NCBI RefSeq assembly: GCF_006385675.1
Contig: NZ_VFRR01000010.1
Span: forward strand, 1 to 64,000
Length of the DNA stretch: 64,000 nucleotides
DNA from: Maribrevibacterium harenarium
GTDB lineage: Bacteria; Pseudomonadota; Gammaproteobacteria; Pseudomonadales; Marinomonadaceae
Direction: 5' to 3'
The notes beneath the pieces were generated by a model, which worked only from the letters and a program-made list of their open reading frames with translations, had not been told where the DNA came from and did no database searches. The translations under genes and the position numbers were made by a program. Positions within the stretch are counted from its first letter, which is position 1, and the number at the start of each line of letters is the position of its first letter. Shown here piece after piece: positions 9,344-17,898 of this stretch.

Positions 9344-10234
9344 ATGTTTGATCGTTATCTTAAAGTAACTAAGCCCGGCATCATTATGGGCAACCTGATC
9401 TCTGTAGCTGGGGGCTTCTTTTTAGCGGCTCGCGGCGACATTGACTGGCTATTGATGCTGGCAACAGTGGTAGGTTTATCACTTGTGGTCGCTTCTGGAT
9501 GTGCGATCAACAACTTCATTGACCGGGATATCGACGCCAAAATGGCCCGTACCCGCAACCGTGTGACCGTGACCGGGGAAATCTCCGGCACGGCGGCCTT
9601 TGCCCATGGCATTGTGTTAGGGGTAGTAGGATTTGCGTTGCTGGCGGTGTATACCAATCCGGTGGCGGTATTCTTTGCTGGCTTTGGTTACTTTGTTTAT
9701 GTGGGGTTATACAGCCTCTACTTTAAACGTAACTCGGTCTACGGCACTTTGGTTGGTAGTTTGTCTGGTGCCGTGCCACCAGTAGTGGGTTACTGTGCGG
9801 TAACAGGCCAATTTGATGCTGGTGCAGCAATACTGTTGGTGATGTTTAGTTTGTGGCAAATGCCCCATTCTTACGCGATCGCTATCTTCCGCTTTAAAGA
9901 CTATGAAGCCGCTGGCATTCCAGTATTGCCGGTGGCAGAAGGCATTCACAAAGCCAAACACCACATTGTTCTATACATTGCGATGTTTGCCTTGGTGACG
10001 GCATTGCTGCCGCTCACTGGCTACGTTGGTATTGGCTTTATGCTAGTCGCAACGGCAACCAGTCTGTGGTGGTTGGCGATGGCCCTGCGTGGCTACCGCC
10101 AAGAGATTGATGTGAACCGTTGGGCACGACAAGTGTTCTTCTTCTCCATCATCACCGTCACCGCATTGAGTGTGACCATGTCTGTCGACTTTCGAGATGT
10201 CGCCCCTGACTATCTCGTTATGGTAGCCCGTTAA
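9344..10234 (+). CDS. cyoE: Protoheme IX farnesyltransferase (heme O synthase)
   Basis: Converts heme B to heme O by adding a farnesyl group, supplying the o3 heme of CyoB. It is a UbiA-family integral membrane enzyme of 296 residues with about nine helices. The first Asp-rich motif is visible as [18 protein letters not shown], and the second region as [16 protein letters not shown]. The frame stays open to 9245, but ATG 9344 begins the conserved [17 protein letters not shown] and follows GGGAG at 9331-9335, so it is the true start. It is the last gene of the operon, followed by a terminator. Confidence 0.95.
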   Translation: MFDRYLKVTKPGIIMGNLISVAGGFFLAARGDIDWLLMLATVVGLSLVVASGCAINNFIDRDIDAKMARTRNRVTVTGEISGTAAFAHGIVLGVVGFALLAVYTNPVAVFFAGFGYFVYVGLYSLYFKRNSVYGTLVGSLSGAVPPVVGYCAVTGQFDAGAAILLVMFSLWQMPHSYAIAIFRFKDYEAAGIPVLPVAEGIHKAKHHIVLYIAMFALVTALLPLTGYVGIGFMLVATATSLWWLAMALRGYRQEIDVNRWARQVFFFSIITVTALSVTMSVDFRDVAPDYLVMVAR

Positions 10235-10267
10235 GCGATTGCCCCGCTAACGAGCACCACTCTCCCG

Positions 10268-10302
10268 ACCCGCTTTCATACCCTTGGAAGCGGGTTTTTA
10301 TT
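10268..10302 (+). terminator. Intrinsic terminator after cyoE
   Basis: ACCCGCTT-loop-AAGCGGGT followed by a T-rich run (TTTTTATTTT). It ends the cyo operon and lies against the stop codon of the convergent toxin gene. Confidence 0.8.
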
Positions 10303-10605
10303 TTACAGTGTTCTATTGCCCCAGTAATTTGGTTGGCGCTGCTGATGGGCGATAGCCAATATTTGAACGCTATTGTTTTTAATCCGGTAAATGACGGATA
10401 GGGGAAAGTGGTGTAACGGTGCCAAGTGAACACCTAACGCGTGGTTTTGTTGATAAGAAAAGGGAAAAGTTTCGATCTGACGGAGGGTAAGCTCCAGTTC
10501 TACGATCACCTTGCTTCCAAGTCCCTGTGCTTGCTGCTCGTAATAGTCGATGTAGTCGAATAGCTCGGCTTCCGCTGTCGGGTGAAAATAGTAGTTTATT
10601 TCAAT
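10303..10605 (-). CDS. ParE/RelE-family toxin with an apparent ATT start
   Basis: A 100-residue toxin-type protein of the ParE/RelE superfamily: HPTAEAELFDYIDYYEQQA helix pair, then LRQIETFPFS and the C-terminal strand block LSVIYRIKNNSVQILAIAHQQRQPNYW. Such toxins act on gyrase or on ribosome-bound mRNA; which applies is not visible. The only ordinary start codon in frame (GTG at 10509) would delete the conserved first third. The frame upstream has a stop and offers only ATT (10605) or ATA (10599). ATT at 10605 overlaps the end of the antitoxin gene by 10 nt, the usual coupled arrangement. I therefore place the start there. Confidence 0.7.
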   Translation of the reverse strand: MEINYYFHPTAEAELFDYIDYYEQQAQGLGSKVIVELELTLRQIETFPFSYQQNHALGVHLAPLHHFPLSVIYRIKNNSVQILAIAHQQRQPNYWGNRTL

Positions 10606-10832
10606 TTCTTGCGAGCTTTCTCTAGTACCTTGTTACCTTCGATAAGGGAGACACGTCCAGCATCGATATCCTCTGCACGGTGTTTGGCTTCGTTTAGCCA
10701 TTCTGAATCGAGGCTAGTTGACGTTTTGCCTAGGCTATTTAATAGCTTTTCGACTAAACGGACTCGATCCTCTCTAGGAAGGTGTAAGGCTTCCGTTTCA
10801 ATCATTTGGAAATTCATAAGGGTAACCATCAT
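10596..10832 (-). CDS. Antitoxin of the ParE/RelE-type pair (addiction-module family)
   Basis: A 78-residue protein with the pattern of the small 'addiction module component' antitoxins: EALHLPREDRVRLVEKLLNSL, then LDSEWLNEAKHRAEDIDAGRV. The C-terminal part is predicted helical and would wrap the toxin. It is encoded first, ahead of the toxin, as in most type II modules. The exact start is uncertain among ATG 10832, ATG 10829 and the in-frame ATG codons beginning MNFQM or MIETE. The latter are typical of homologues, which begin close to the helix. Confidence 0.75.
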   Translation of the reverse strand: MMVTLMNFQMIETEALHLPREDRVRLVEKLLNSLGKTSTSLDSEWLNEAKHRAEDIDAGRVSLIEGNKVLEKARKKLK

Positions 10833-10873
10833 CTGCCGTAATGGCTAAATATTGGTACATGGAGCGGCTGTAG

Positions 10874-11956
10874 TCAACGAACGTGAGATTGTGATATCGG
10901 GCTTTTCAGATCGATACTTGAGTCCTTGCGATACGCCGACGGCGTGACGCCAACCAGCCGTGAAAACTCCCGATGGAAGTTAGATTTGGTTTGGAAACCA
11001 GCCTCAAGATAAATCTCAGTAATAGCTAAGTCGGTATTTTTTAGTAGGTGCTGGGCATGTGCTATCCGATAGCCATTGATCCATTGGGAAATGTTCTGCT
11101 CTAGACAAAGGTTCACCGCCGCGGAAATTTGGCGGCTGGGGAGGCCAAGTTTCCGGGCCAGCCGCGCCAGGGTGAGATCCGGCTCTAAGTACAGCTTTTG
11201 TGTCTCAAGTAATGTGGTAAGCCGCTGAATAATACCTTCGGCGTCTTCACGATCTTGACGACTCTCGTTGTCATCTTCAGCACCTGCCGGCTCTGTTTCT
11301 ATTTTTGTTTCAGCGGTAGATACAGACTGCGGTGTCGTTTGTGTGTGAAGACTTGTCCACACCACAGCCAGTGCTAATAGCGGCAGCAAAATAGCGTGGC
11401 CGATGGTGATGATTAGGGTGGCGTGCTGTCCTTGCCAGAAGATAAAGTCGAGGGACAGGACTCCATCAATCAAAGCTGAAAAGAGCAGCATGCCTGCCCC
11501 GACTTGCGTGGCATAACGTGCGTAGGGCAATTCCGAGAAGGGGATATTTTCTAACTCTTGTGGATCTCGAGCGCTGACCCATAGGGCAACCCCATAGACC
11601 ACATATAAGGCCGTGAGCATGATATCCAGTGGCGGCTGCCACCAAGGGTAAGTGACCGAGCTGAACCCAATCACAACGGGCGCAAGCCAATGCCACCAAG
11701 GCAGACTTATCGCTTGTCTTGCCCGGGCAAATACCCACCACGCCAGTACCGGAATCAATCCTGCCAAAATGGGTTGCAGGGCACGTAGCCACGCCCAGTC
11801 TAGTAGCCAGCGCAGCCCTACTACAGTAGTAGTTAGCGCACACATCAATAAAAATAGTGCCGCCAGTCTGGTGCCTTCGCTACGTCTTGCCACCAAGCTG
11901 GCAGCGAGCACCAATAACATCAGTGAAACCACAAATGGCAAAGGGATGGAAAGCAT
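10874..11956 (-). CDS. AraC-family regulator with membrane-embedded N-terminus
   Basis: A 360-residue protein with about seven hydrophobic segments in residues 1-210 and a cytoplasmic AraC-type DNA-binding domain at the C-terminus (about 255-350; LTLARLARKLGLPSRQ and AGFQTKSNFHREFSRLVGVTPSAYR). An acidic linker around 215-240 separates them. Membrane-anchored AraC regulators are thought to sense signals in or across the membrane. It is divergent from the DUF805/exported-protein pair, which is its most likely target; no operator could be identified. Confidence 0.8.
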   Translation of the reverse strand: MLSIPLPFVVSLMLLVLAASLVARRSEGTRLAALFLLMCALTTTVVGLRWLLDWAWLRALQPILAGLIPVLAWWVFARARQAISLPWWHWLAPVVIGFSSVTYPWWQPPLDIMLTALYVVYGVALWVSARDPQELENIPFSELPYARYATQVGAGMLLFSALIDGVLSLDFIFWQGQHATLIITIGHAILLPLLALAVVWTSLHTQTTPQSVSTAETKIETEPAGAEDDNESRQDREDAEGIIQRLTTLLETQKLYLEPDLTLARLARKLGLPSRQISAAVNLCLEQNISQWINGYRIAHAQHLLKNTDLAITEIYLEAGFQTKSNFHREFSRLVGVTPSAYRKDSSIDLKSPISQSHVR

Positions 11957-12098
11957 GTTGAGTTCCTTGTACGACTGCTAACAACAATATGATGTCCTAA
12001 AACGCTTTTGGAAACGTCCTAAATCCTGATCAAGGACGCGCCACAGCTGGCATTGAGCGATTCTGAACGAGTTCCCAATCACTCATTTGGAGTTTCTT

Positions 12099-12434
12099 AT
12101 GAACTGGTATATCGAAGCGTTTAAACAATTTAATAATTTCATCGGACGTAGCCATCGTACCGCCTTTTGGTCGTTTATGCTTGTCCATCTACTGCTGACG
12201 GCCATCATTATTGGGGTCGAAATTGCCACCGATAACCCCGGTTGGCTAGATCTGATTTATAGCCTCTTCACCTTGCTACCATTCCTCGCCTTGGTCGTGC
12301 GCCGTCTGCGGGATGCAGGATTTTCACCTTGGTGGCTGTTACTGGTACTGATACCCGGTGCTGGTGTTTTGGTATTGTTGATCTTCCTAGCTCAGCCGAC
12401 ACGTTTGTCCTTTGCTAAGGGGGCATCATTATGA
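12099..12434 (+). CDS. DUF805 inner-membrane protein
   Basis: A 111-residue protein of the DUF805 (YhaH/YhaI) family. It shows the N-terminal pattern NWYIEAFKQFNNFIGRSHRTAFWSF, three or four TM helices, and the typical VVRRLRDAGFSPWWLLL. The biochemical role of the family is unknown. ATG 12099 is preceded by TTGGAG at good distance; a TTG at 12087 lies within that ribosome site and is unlikely. The stop overlaps the next start by 4 nt, so the two genes are co-translated. Confidence 0.8.
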   Translation: MNWYIEAFKQFNNFIGRSHRTAFWSFMLVHLLLTAIIIGVEIATDNPGWLDLIYSLFTLLPFLALVVRRLRDAGFSPWWLLLVLIPGAGVLVLLIFLAQPTRLSFAKGASL

Positions 12435-12943
12435 AAACCTCGTTTGTGGCTGGTCTATTACTTGTAGTCTTATCTCTCCCAATTAGTGCAAACAGTGCTG
12501 CCGGGCGACCGGCTATTCCCGTCGGTGCGGTTGGCGTAGTTGAAATCAATCAGGTGCAGGAAGGCAACCTGGTCTACCTAAAAGGCATGAAAGGCGAGGG
12601 GCGTTATATAACTCGTAACCAAGCAGGGGAGCTATGTGAAATAGCCCCGGTGCCGTTTTTAGCCGGTGGCTTCAATGGTCGAGATGTATCCCTGCTACAG
12701 CGCGGGCCTATCCTTCTCAGTGTCTACAACACGGCGATTGATGAGCAACTACGTTTTGGCAAAGAAGTTACCAGCCAAGACGCCCACATAGGCTTGGACG
12801 ACGGGGAAGCTGATATGGTCATTGCGAGTGGATTGAGTCTAGACGACCACTTTATCCTCAACCCTCGCCCAGTTTGGTCGTCCTGGTGGCGCTTGAGTTT
12901 GGTGCGAAAAGACTGCGAGCCCCTGTCACCCGATGTTCAATAA
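12431..12943 (+). CDS. Exported protein of unknown function
   Basis: A 170-residue protein with a Sec signal peptide (MKTSFVAGLLLVVLSLPISA, cleavage after NSA or so). The mature region has short beta-type stretches (VGVVEINQVQEGNLVYLKG; RGPILLSVYNTAIDEQL), a Cys at about 66 and another near the end. I recognise no family. It overlaps the DUF805 gene by 4 nt, which is the only clue: the pair probably acts together in the envelope. Confidence 0.65.
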   Translation: MKTSFVAGLLLVVLSLPISANSAAGRPAIPVGAVGVVEINQVQEGNLVYLKGMKGEGRYITRNQAGELCEIAPVPFLAGGFNGRDVSLLQRGPILLSVYNTAIDEQLRFGKEVTSQDAHIGLDDGEADMVIASGLSLDDHFILNPRPVWSSWWRLSLVRKDCEPLSPDVQ

Positions 12944-13018
12944 ACCGTCATTGGCTGGTCATAATCGCCCACTAGTCTTTCCTGATCTTATAAGTTCAAC
13001 TAATGATCGGGAAAGACT

Positions 13019-14755
13019 ATGTACTCGCTTAAAAAACTCACTTGGGCTGTGAAACCTATCGCCTTAGCTATTGCCGTTACGACCTTAGCTGGTTGTGAAA
13101 CCTTGAGTTCGCTAACAGCGATGAACTCAGATCGAGTTGTCACCGGTTTAGAGCGAGTAGGTCGCTCTGCCAGCCAAGGCTTTGATCAAAGCGCGGCGGA
13201 GATCGTTGCATTTGATAAAACACGTCAACGTATTTTCACGGTGAATGCCAACAGCGGCAAAGTCGATGTATTTGATGGGTCAAACGTAAGCGACCTGAAA
13301 TTACTACAAACGCTTGATGTCGCTGCCATGGTAATGCAAGCCAAAGTTACAGTGACAAGCGTTAGCCAAGTGGGTGCTGCTAACAGCGTGGCGGTGCATG
13401 GGGATTTGGCTGCGGTTGCCGTCGAAGCCGGAACCAAAACCGATGCTGGTTGGGTAGTGTTTATTAACTTAACGGATCTGTCGGTAGCCAGCGTGGTGGA
13501 TTCCGGTTCCTTGCCAGATATGGTGACCTTCACCCCAGACGGTAGCAAAGCGATTGTGGCCATCGAAGGGGAGCCAACCGACTACCAAACCGACCCAGAA
13601 GGTCGCATTGATATTATTGACACGCAAACCTTCACCCTGCGTTCTGCAACCTTTACCGACTTCAATGTCGGCGGCCTTCGTCACAGCGAACTACCGGAAG
13701 ACGTACGCGTATTTGGCACCATTGTCGATGCCAACGGCAAGGCCATTCGCCCGAGCACTGTTGCCGAAGATTTAGAGCCAGAATACGTTGCGGTATCGGC
13801 GGATTCGAAAACAGCTTATGTGAGCTTGCAGGAAGCCAACGCCATTGCCGTGGTGGACATTGATACCGCTAGCGTGTCGAAAATCTTTGCCCTCGGCTAC
13901 AAAGATCACAGCTTGGTTGGTAATGGCATTGATGCCAGCGACAAAGATAAGAAAGCCAATATTGCGACTTGGCCGGTCTATGGCATGTACCAGCCTGACT
14001 CAATCGCCACCTACCGAGTCAATGGTAAGGACTACATTGTGACCGCCAACGAGGGGGATTCCCGAGCGGATTGGGGCACCGCGCAAACTGACGGTACGTT
14101 GGACATGGCGGGTGATCCGCTCAACCTGAATATGGAAGAGTTTCGCGTAAAAGATCTGAAACTAGATCCAACCGCGTTCCCAAATGCTGACCAGCTACAG
14201 GATAAAGCCGCATTAGGTCGCCTAAAAGTCACCTCTAAACTTGGGGATACGGACCAGGACGGCGACTTCGACCAATTGTACGTTTATGGCGCCCGTTCGT
14301 TTTCCATTTGGGATGCCACTGATGGCACATTGGTGTTTGACTCTGGCGACCAGTTCGAGCAAAAAACCTTGGCTCTTTATGGTGACCAGTTTAATAACGA
14401 CAACGGTGAAAGTGACCCAGATGGTCGCAGTGATGCCAAAGGCCCAGAGCCAGAAGCGATCACCGTCGGGGAGATCGATGGCAAACATTATGCTTTCATC
14501 GGCCTTGAACGTATGGGCGGAGTGATGGTGTATGACATCACCAACCCGAGCGCCCCCGAATTTATCAGCTACGTGAACGATCGTGACCTTAGCAAAGACC
14601 CACTCGTGGATAAAGCAGCAGCTGGTGACTTGGGGCCAGAAGGCTTTAAATTTGTCCCTGAATACGACAGCCCAAATGGCAAGCGACTACTAATCGTCGG
14701 TAACGAAGTGAGCGGCACGACCTCTGTTTATCAGATCCAACTGTCTGATAAGTAG
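13019..14755 (+). CDS. Choice-of-anchor I-type beta-propeller lipoprotein
   Basis: A 578-residue envelope lipoprotein: lipobox TLAGC near residue 26, then repeated beta-propeller blades with motifs such as QRIFTVNANSGKVDVFD, PEYVAVSADSKTAYVSLQEANAIAVVDI and KHYAFIGLERMGGVMVYDI. An acidic, Asp-rich stretch (GDTDQDGDFDQLYVYGARSFSIWD) resembles Ca-binding loops. The C-terminus GPEGFKFV...LLIVGNEVSGTTSVYQI is characteristic of the 'choice-of-anchor I' family, often found beside or fused to phosphatase modules. No phosphatase domain is present here. It is monocistronic, with a free upstream region of 75 bp. Confidence 0.75.
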   Translation: MYSLKKLTWAVKPIALAIAVTTLAGCETLSSLTAMNSDRVVTGLERVGRSASQGFDQSAAEIVAFDKTRQRIFTVNANSGKVDVFDGSNVSDLKLLQTLDVAAMVMQAKVTVTSVSQVGAANSVAVHGDLAAVAVEAGTKTDAGWVVFINLTDLSVASVVDSGSLPDMVTFTPDGSKAIVAIEGEPTDYQTDPEGRIDIIDTQTFTLRSATFTDFNVGGLRHSELPEDVRVFGTIVDANGKAIRPSTVAEDLEPEYVAVSADSKTAYVSLQEANAIAVVDIDTASVSKIFALGYKDHSLVGNGIDASDKDKKANIATWPVYGMYQPDSIATYRVNGKDYIVTANEGDSRADWGTAQTDGTLDMAGDPLNLNMEEFRVKDLKLDPTAFPNADQLQDKAALGRLKVTSKLGDTDQDGDFDQLYVYGARSFSIWDATDGTLVFDSGDQFEQKTLALYGDQFNNDNGESDPDGRSDAKGPEPEAITVGEIDGKHYAFIGLERMGGVMVYDITNPSAPEFISYVNDRDLSKDPLVDKAAAGDLGPEGFKFVPEYDSPNGKRLLIVGNEVSGTTSVYQIQLSDK

Positions 14756-14777
14756 TGCTAAAACGCTAGATACAAAA

Positions 14778-14807
14778 AAGCCTGCCTATCGAAAGATAGG
14801 CAGGCTT
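14778..14807 (-). terminator. Intrinsic terminator for the cupin gene
   Basis: A perfect 13-bp stem AAGCCTGCCTATC/GATAGGCAGGCTT with a GAAA loop. On the minus strand it is followed by six T, so it serves the cupin gene. In the plus direction no T-run follows, though it may also stop the convergent lipoprotein transcript. Confidence 0.9.
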
Positions 14808-14827
14808 ACTTCGTTAACGGCTCACGC

Positions 14828-15301
14828 TTATTGCGCGGCTTTGATCGCCGCCACCGCAGCATCGTATTGTTCGTCGGTCACTTTGTCTTTCCAGTTCACT
14901 GCGTCGCCGTCTTTCACGCCGGTGATCACAAAATGTGTCATCTCCGCCTCAGGCATGGCCCCATGCCAGTGGTCAACATCCGCCGGACACCACACGGCAT
15001 CCCCTTCTTGGCAAGCCACCACTTGGCCATCGCGAGTCGCGGTGATCGCTACACCTTTGGTTACCACAATGTGCTGACCACCGGGGTGATCATGCCACGC
15101 AGTACGGGCTTTGGGTTGAAAAGTGACAAATGCACCGGAGAATGGCACCGCATCTTGGTTGGGGAAAGTTAACTTCACATCCACCTGGCCAGAGAACATT
15201 TCCTCTGGGCCCACAAAAGATGGCATCTTTTCCTTATCGTAAACCGCTTGTTGTTGGTTTGTGGCTTCTACCGAGTTATCTAGATTGACGACCGTTGCCA
15301 T
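14828..15301 (-). CDS. Cupin-domain protein
   Basis: A 157-residue single-cupin protein. Metal-ligand motif 1 is visible as WHDHPGGQHIVVTKG (residues ~73-87) and motif 2 as GDAVWCPADVDHWHGA (~103-118). The layout resembles the small (R)-mandelonitrile-lyase-like and carboxymuconolactone-associated cupins; the true substrate is unknown. The strong ribosome site GAGGAGGGA sits just before ATG 15301. It is transcribed alone and ended by a strong terminator. Confidence 0.8.
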   Translation of the reverse strand: MATVVNLDNSVEATNQQQAVYDKEKMPSFVGPEEMFSGQVDVKLTFPNQDAVPFSGAFVTFQPKARTAWHDHPGGQHIVVTKGVAITATRDGQVVACQEGDAVWCPADVDHWHGAMPEAEMTHFVITGVKDGDAVNWKDKVTDEQYDAAVAAIKAAQ

Positions 15302-15427
15302 ATATCCCTCCTCAGTGACTGCAATAGAATGAAAGGCAATGTAAAAGTTGATTAAATCAACTTCCTGAGTTTAAGAATATGGGAATACTCCGCTATGCTT
15401 GCCTAATCCTACAAAAGTTGTAGCAGA

Positions 15428-16024
15428 CTAAGCATCGGACTTGTTGAAAAAACGCTTCAGCCGCGCCAACAAATACTGCCCAAGCCCCTCTGCACCGGAC
15501 TGAATAATCGGCAGATAGCGCTCGTTAATGCGCTCAAAACCCACGTTAAACTCATTCCAAGTCCCACCGTTGGTTTCTAGGTTGTGCACCATCGGTTGCA
15601 ACCGATCCAAGGCTTTCGCAAACCGCGCATCGGCACTTTGGGCGGCCTCAAACTCCTGCCACAGGGCTTTTAAGCTTTCTCCTTGCGGCGTTGGCAACAG
15701 GGCAAAAATGCGCTCCGCCGCAGCTTGCTCTGCGGCGGCAATCGCTGCCATATCAACATGTGCATGAATCGGGTGATCCCCAGCGTCAATCTCCACAATA
15801 TCGTGCAGCAACAGCATCTTTATTACCCGATTGATATCCACCCCAGCTGGTGCTGAGTCCTGCAACACCAGCGCATACATCGCTAAATGCCAGGAATGCT
15901 CTGCAGAATTCTCCCGACGGGATTGATTCAGCAGCGGGGACTTACGTACCACCGACTTCAATTGATCTATTTCTTTTAAAAAAGCAAATTGCTGATCAAG
16001 ACTGGTTTGCTCTGGGGGAGTCAT
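15428..16024 (-). CDS. HD-domain hydrolase (YfbR-like / HD_3)
   Basis: A 198-residue metal-dependent phosphohydrolase of the HD_3 group. The motif set is present: AEHSWHLAMYALVL (first His), LLLHDIVEIDAGD (HD pair), and LDRLQPMVHN (distal Asp). Relatives include 5'-nucleotidase YfbR and human HDDC2, which hydrolyse deoxynucleoside monophosphates, so a nucleotide-pool role is likely but not proven. No partner gene is obvious. Confidence 0.8.
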   Translation of the reverse strand: MTPPEQTSLDQQFAFLKEIDQLKSVVRKSPLLNQSRRENSAEHSWHLAMYALVLQDSAPAGVDINRVIKMLLLHDIVEIDAGDHPIHAHVDMAAIAAAEQAAAERIFALLPTPQGESLKALWQEFEAAQSADARFAKALDRLQPMVHNLETNGGTWNEFNVGFERINERYLPIIQSGAEGLGQYLLARLKRFFNKSDA

Positions 16025-16174
16025 AATTGCCTCAAAAACAAGGAATTTATAGAGCTACTAGGGGGTGGAGGTGTCATTCGTAATCCCTCCTGAAAAGGTA
16101 GTGGCATGGTTTTACCTGTTTCAACTTGGAAATTCACATTGTGTCAGCCTAGCATAATCTTGCTGACGTAGCTG

Positions 16175-17230
16175 TTAGTGGGCTCCGTGATGATGCTTAC
16201 CCTGTAAGCTTTTACCGATACTTAGCCCCATCAGCAGGATTAATACCACTGAGCTTAATATCGCCACCAGTGACTGAGGGTGGTCATCCGATTGGAGATT
16301 TGCGAGTACGATAGCCCCATCAAAAGTGCTGAACAACCAATCCACTAAATAACCAAACCCAAGGGCACAAGCCAATACACCAGTTAAATAAGCCCACAGG
16401 GCACGCCGCCCCAGTAGCTTGTTAACCATGCCGAGCGTCGCGATATTGGTTGCAGGACCGGCCAGCATAAAGACCAATACCGCACCGGGGGACACTCCGG
16501 CAGCGAGAAGCCCAGCAGCAATCGGAGTCGATGCCGTGGCACAGATATACATTGGGATGGAAATAATGACCATCACCAACATGGCGATTAGGCCATCACC
16601 CCATTGGGCGAGAAAGCTCTGCGGTACATAGGCTTGCACCAGTGCGGCAAAAGCTAAACCGACCAGTAACCACAGGGCAATATCATCCACCATCTCGGTG
16701 GTGGCGTATTGCAAACTACTTTTTATACGACCTAATAGAGGGGGATGAGCATCCGCCGCCTTCTTGTCAGAGCCACAGCAACCGCTGCTACAACAAGATG
16801 ATGAAGGTGCTAGTTCTGGCGCTATCGGCTCAGGGCTTTCTCGCCCGACTAAGTAACCTGCGGTAATGGCACTAACAATCGCTGCAATAGGCCGCACGAT
16901 CGCCATGAATGGCCCCAGCAACACCCAGGATAGGGCAATAGAGTCGACACCCGTTTCCGGTGTTGATATCAAAAAAGAGGTGGTAGCCCCTTTCGAAGCA
17001 CCCGCACGACGCAGCCCAGCAGCAGCGGGAATGACGCCGCAAGAGCATAAGGGCAAGGGTGCGCCAATGATGGCGGCTTTAACCACAGCAAAACGGGATT
17101 GCTGCCCAAGTTGTCGTTCCATCCAGTCCATGGGGACAAACTCTTTTAATACGCCAGCCACCAATAAACCGAGCAACAACCATGGCGCTGACTCTAAAAA
17201 CAGGTCAACAAAAGCAAGTAGCCAGCTCAT
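16175..17230 (-). CDS. Metal-efflux permease, SO_0444/YraQ family
   Basis: A polytopic membrane protein of 351 residues from the DUF318/YraQ permease family. The family signature GAPLPLCSCGVIPAAAGLRRAG lies near residues 54-75 and is repeated in the second half as CATASTPIAAGLLAAG. A cytosolic Cys-rich insert (SSCCSSGCCGS, about residue 145) and a His-rich tail (GKHHHGAH) fit the SO_0444 subgroup, linked to Cu/Zn export. ATG 17230 forms an ATGA overlap with the MerR stop and has AAGGAG seven bases upstream; the ATG two codons earlier is too close to it. It is the second gene of a metal-response operon. Confidence 0.8.
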   Translation of the reverse strand: MSWLLAFVDLFLESAPWLLLGLLVAGVLKEFVPMDWMERQLGQQSRFAVVKAAIIGAPLPLCSCGVIPAAAGLRRAGASKGATTSFLISTPETGVDSIALSWVLLGPFMAIVRPIAAIVSAITAGYLVGRESPEPIAPELAPSSSCCSSGCCGSDKKAADAHPPLLGRIKSSLQYATTEMVDDIALWLLVGLAFAALVQAYVPQSFLAQWGDGLIAMLVMVIISIPMYICATASTPIAAGLLAAGVSPGAVLVFMLAGPATNIATLGMVNKLLGRRALWAYLTGVLACALGFGYLVDWLFSTFDGAIVLANLQSDDHPQSLVAILSSVVLILLMGLSIGKSLQGKHHHGAH

Positions 17231-17673
17231 AGACATTCTCCTTCATGATGACATTCCGGGATGATGGCGAAGTCCTCCGACTCTAGAGCTTGTAAAATAG
17301 TGCAGTCCTCCGCGCTTTCATGACCGCCACAGCAGGCACTGGACAATCTTGCCAGTGACCGTTGAAAGGCCTGTAGCTCGGCGATTTTTTCCGTCACTTG
17401 CTGCAATTTATCATCGACTAGCTCTTTGACATCCGAACACTCGTTATTGGCTTTATCCACCTCAATCGACAACAGGGTTTTAATATCGGTGAGCGAAAAT
17501 CCTACCCCTTTCGCCCTTAAGATGAAGCCCAAGGTTTTAATATCCCGATCGGAATACAAACGGTAGCCGCTATCTGACTGCCCCGAGGGGGATAGCAGCC
17601 CTTGCTTGTCGTAAAAACGTAAAGTATCGGTATTGATCTGAAATTGTTTGGCTAACTCACCGATGCGCAACAT
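17227..17673 (-). CDS. MerR-family metal-responsive regulator (ZntR-like)
   Basis: A 148-residue MerR regulator: N-terminal winged helix (LRIGELAKQFQINTDTLRFYDKQGLL), the second helical element with RAKGVGFSLTDIKTLL, a dimerisation coiled coil, and a C-terminal metal site with Cys and His (SACCGGHESAEDC). An added tail ECHHEGEC gives more ligands. The pattern is closest to the Zn(II)/Pb(II) ZntR type. Such proteins twist a promoter with an over-long spacer to activate it, and exactly such a promoter lies just upstream. It is autoregulated and co-transcribed with the permease. Confidence 0.85.
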   Translation of the reverse strand: MLRIGELAKQFQINTDTLRFYDKQGLLSPSGQSDSGYRLYSDRDIKTLGFILRAKGVGFSLTDIKTLLSIEVDKANNECSDVKELVDDKLQQVTEKIAELQAFQRSLARLSSACCGGHESAEDCTILQALESEDFAIIPECHHEGECL

Positions 17674-17704
17674 AGTGTTACCCTGATAACAAAGGAATAC
17701 GATG

Positions 17705-17736
17705 AGTATAAACCTTGGAGATAACTCCAAGGTCAA
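17705..17736 (-). promoter_or_regulatory. MerR-type promoter and operator
   Basis: On the minus strand: -35 TTGACC (17731-17736), a 20-bp spacer, and -10 TATACT (17705-17710). The palindrome ACCTTGGAG-TTAT-CTCCAAGGT (17712-17733) fills the spacer. A 19-20 bp spacer with a centred dyad is the hallmark of MerR-activated promoters. It lies about 32 bp upstream of the regulator's ATG. Confidence 0.88.
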
Positions 17737-17898
17737 GCTGCGCGCGTTGTGCAATAGCTACTGTGTCCGTATTCTGTTTGATCAAATCCGCACCATCGAT
17801 AAAAAGCGGCGAAAAGGTAAACTTGGCGAGGTTGAGTCGTCTTATTGGCAAGGCGCTTTGCTACAAATGTTTGTTTGAATAGGGGGGGCTCTGTACTT

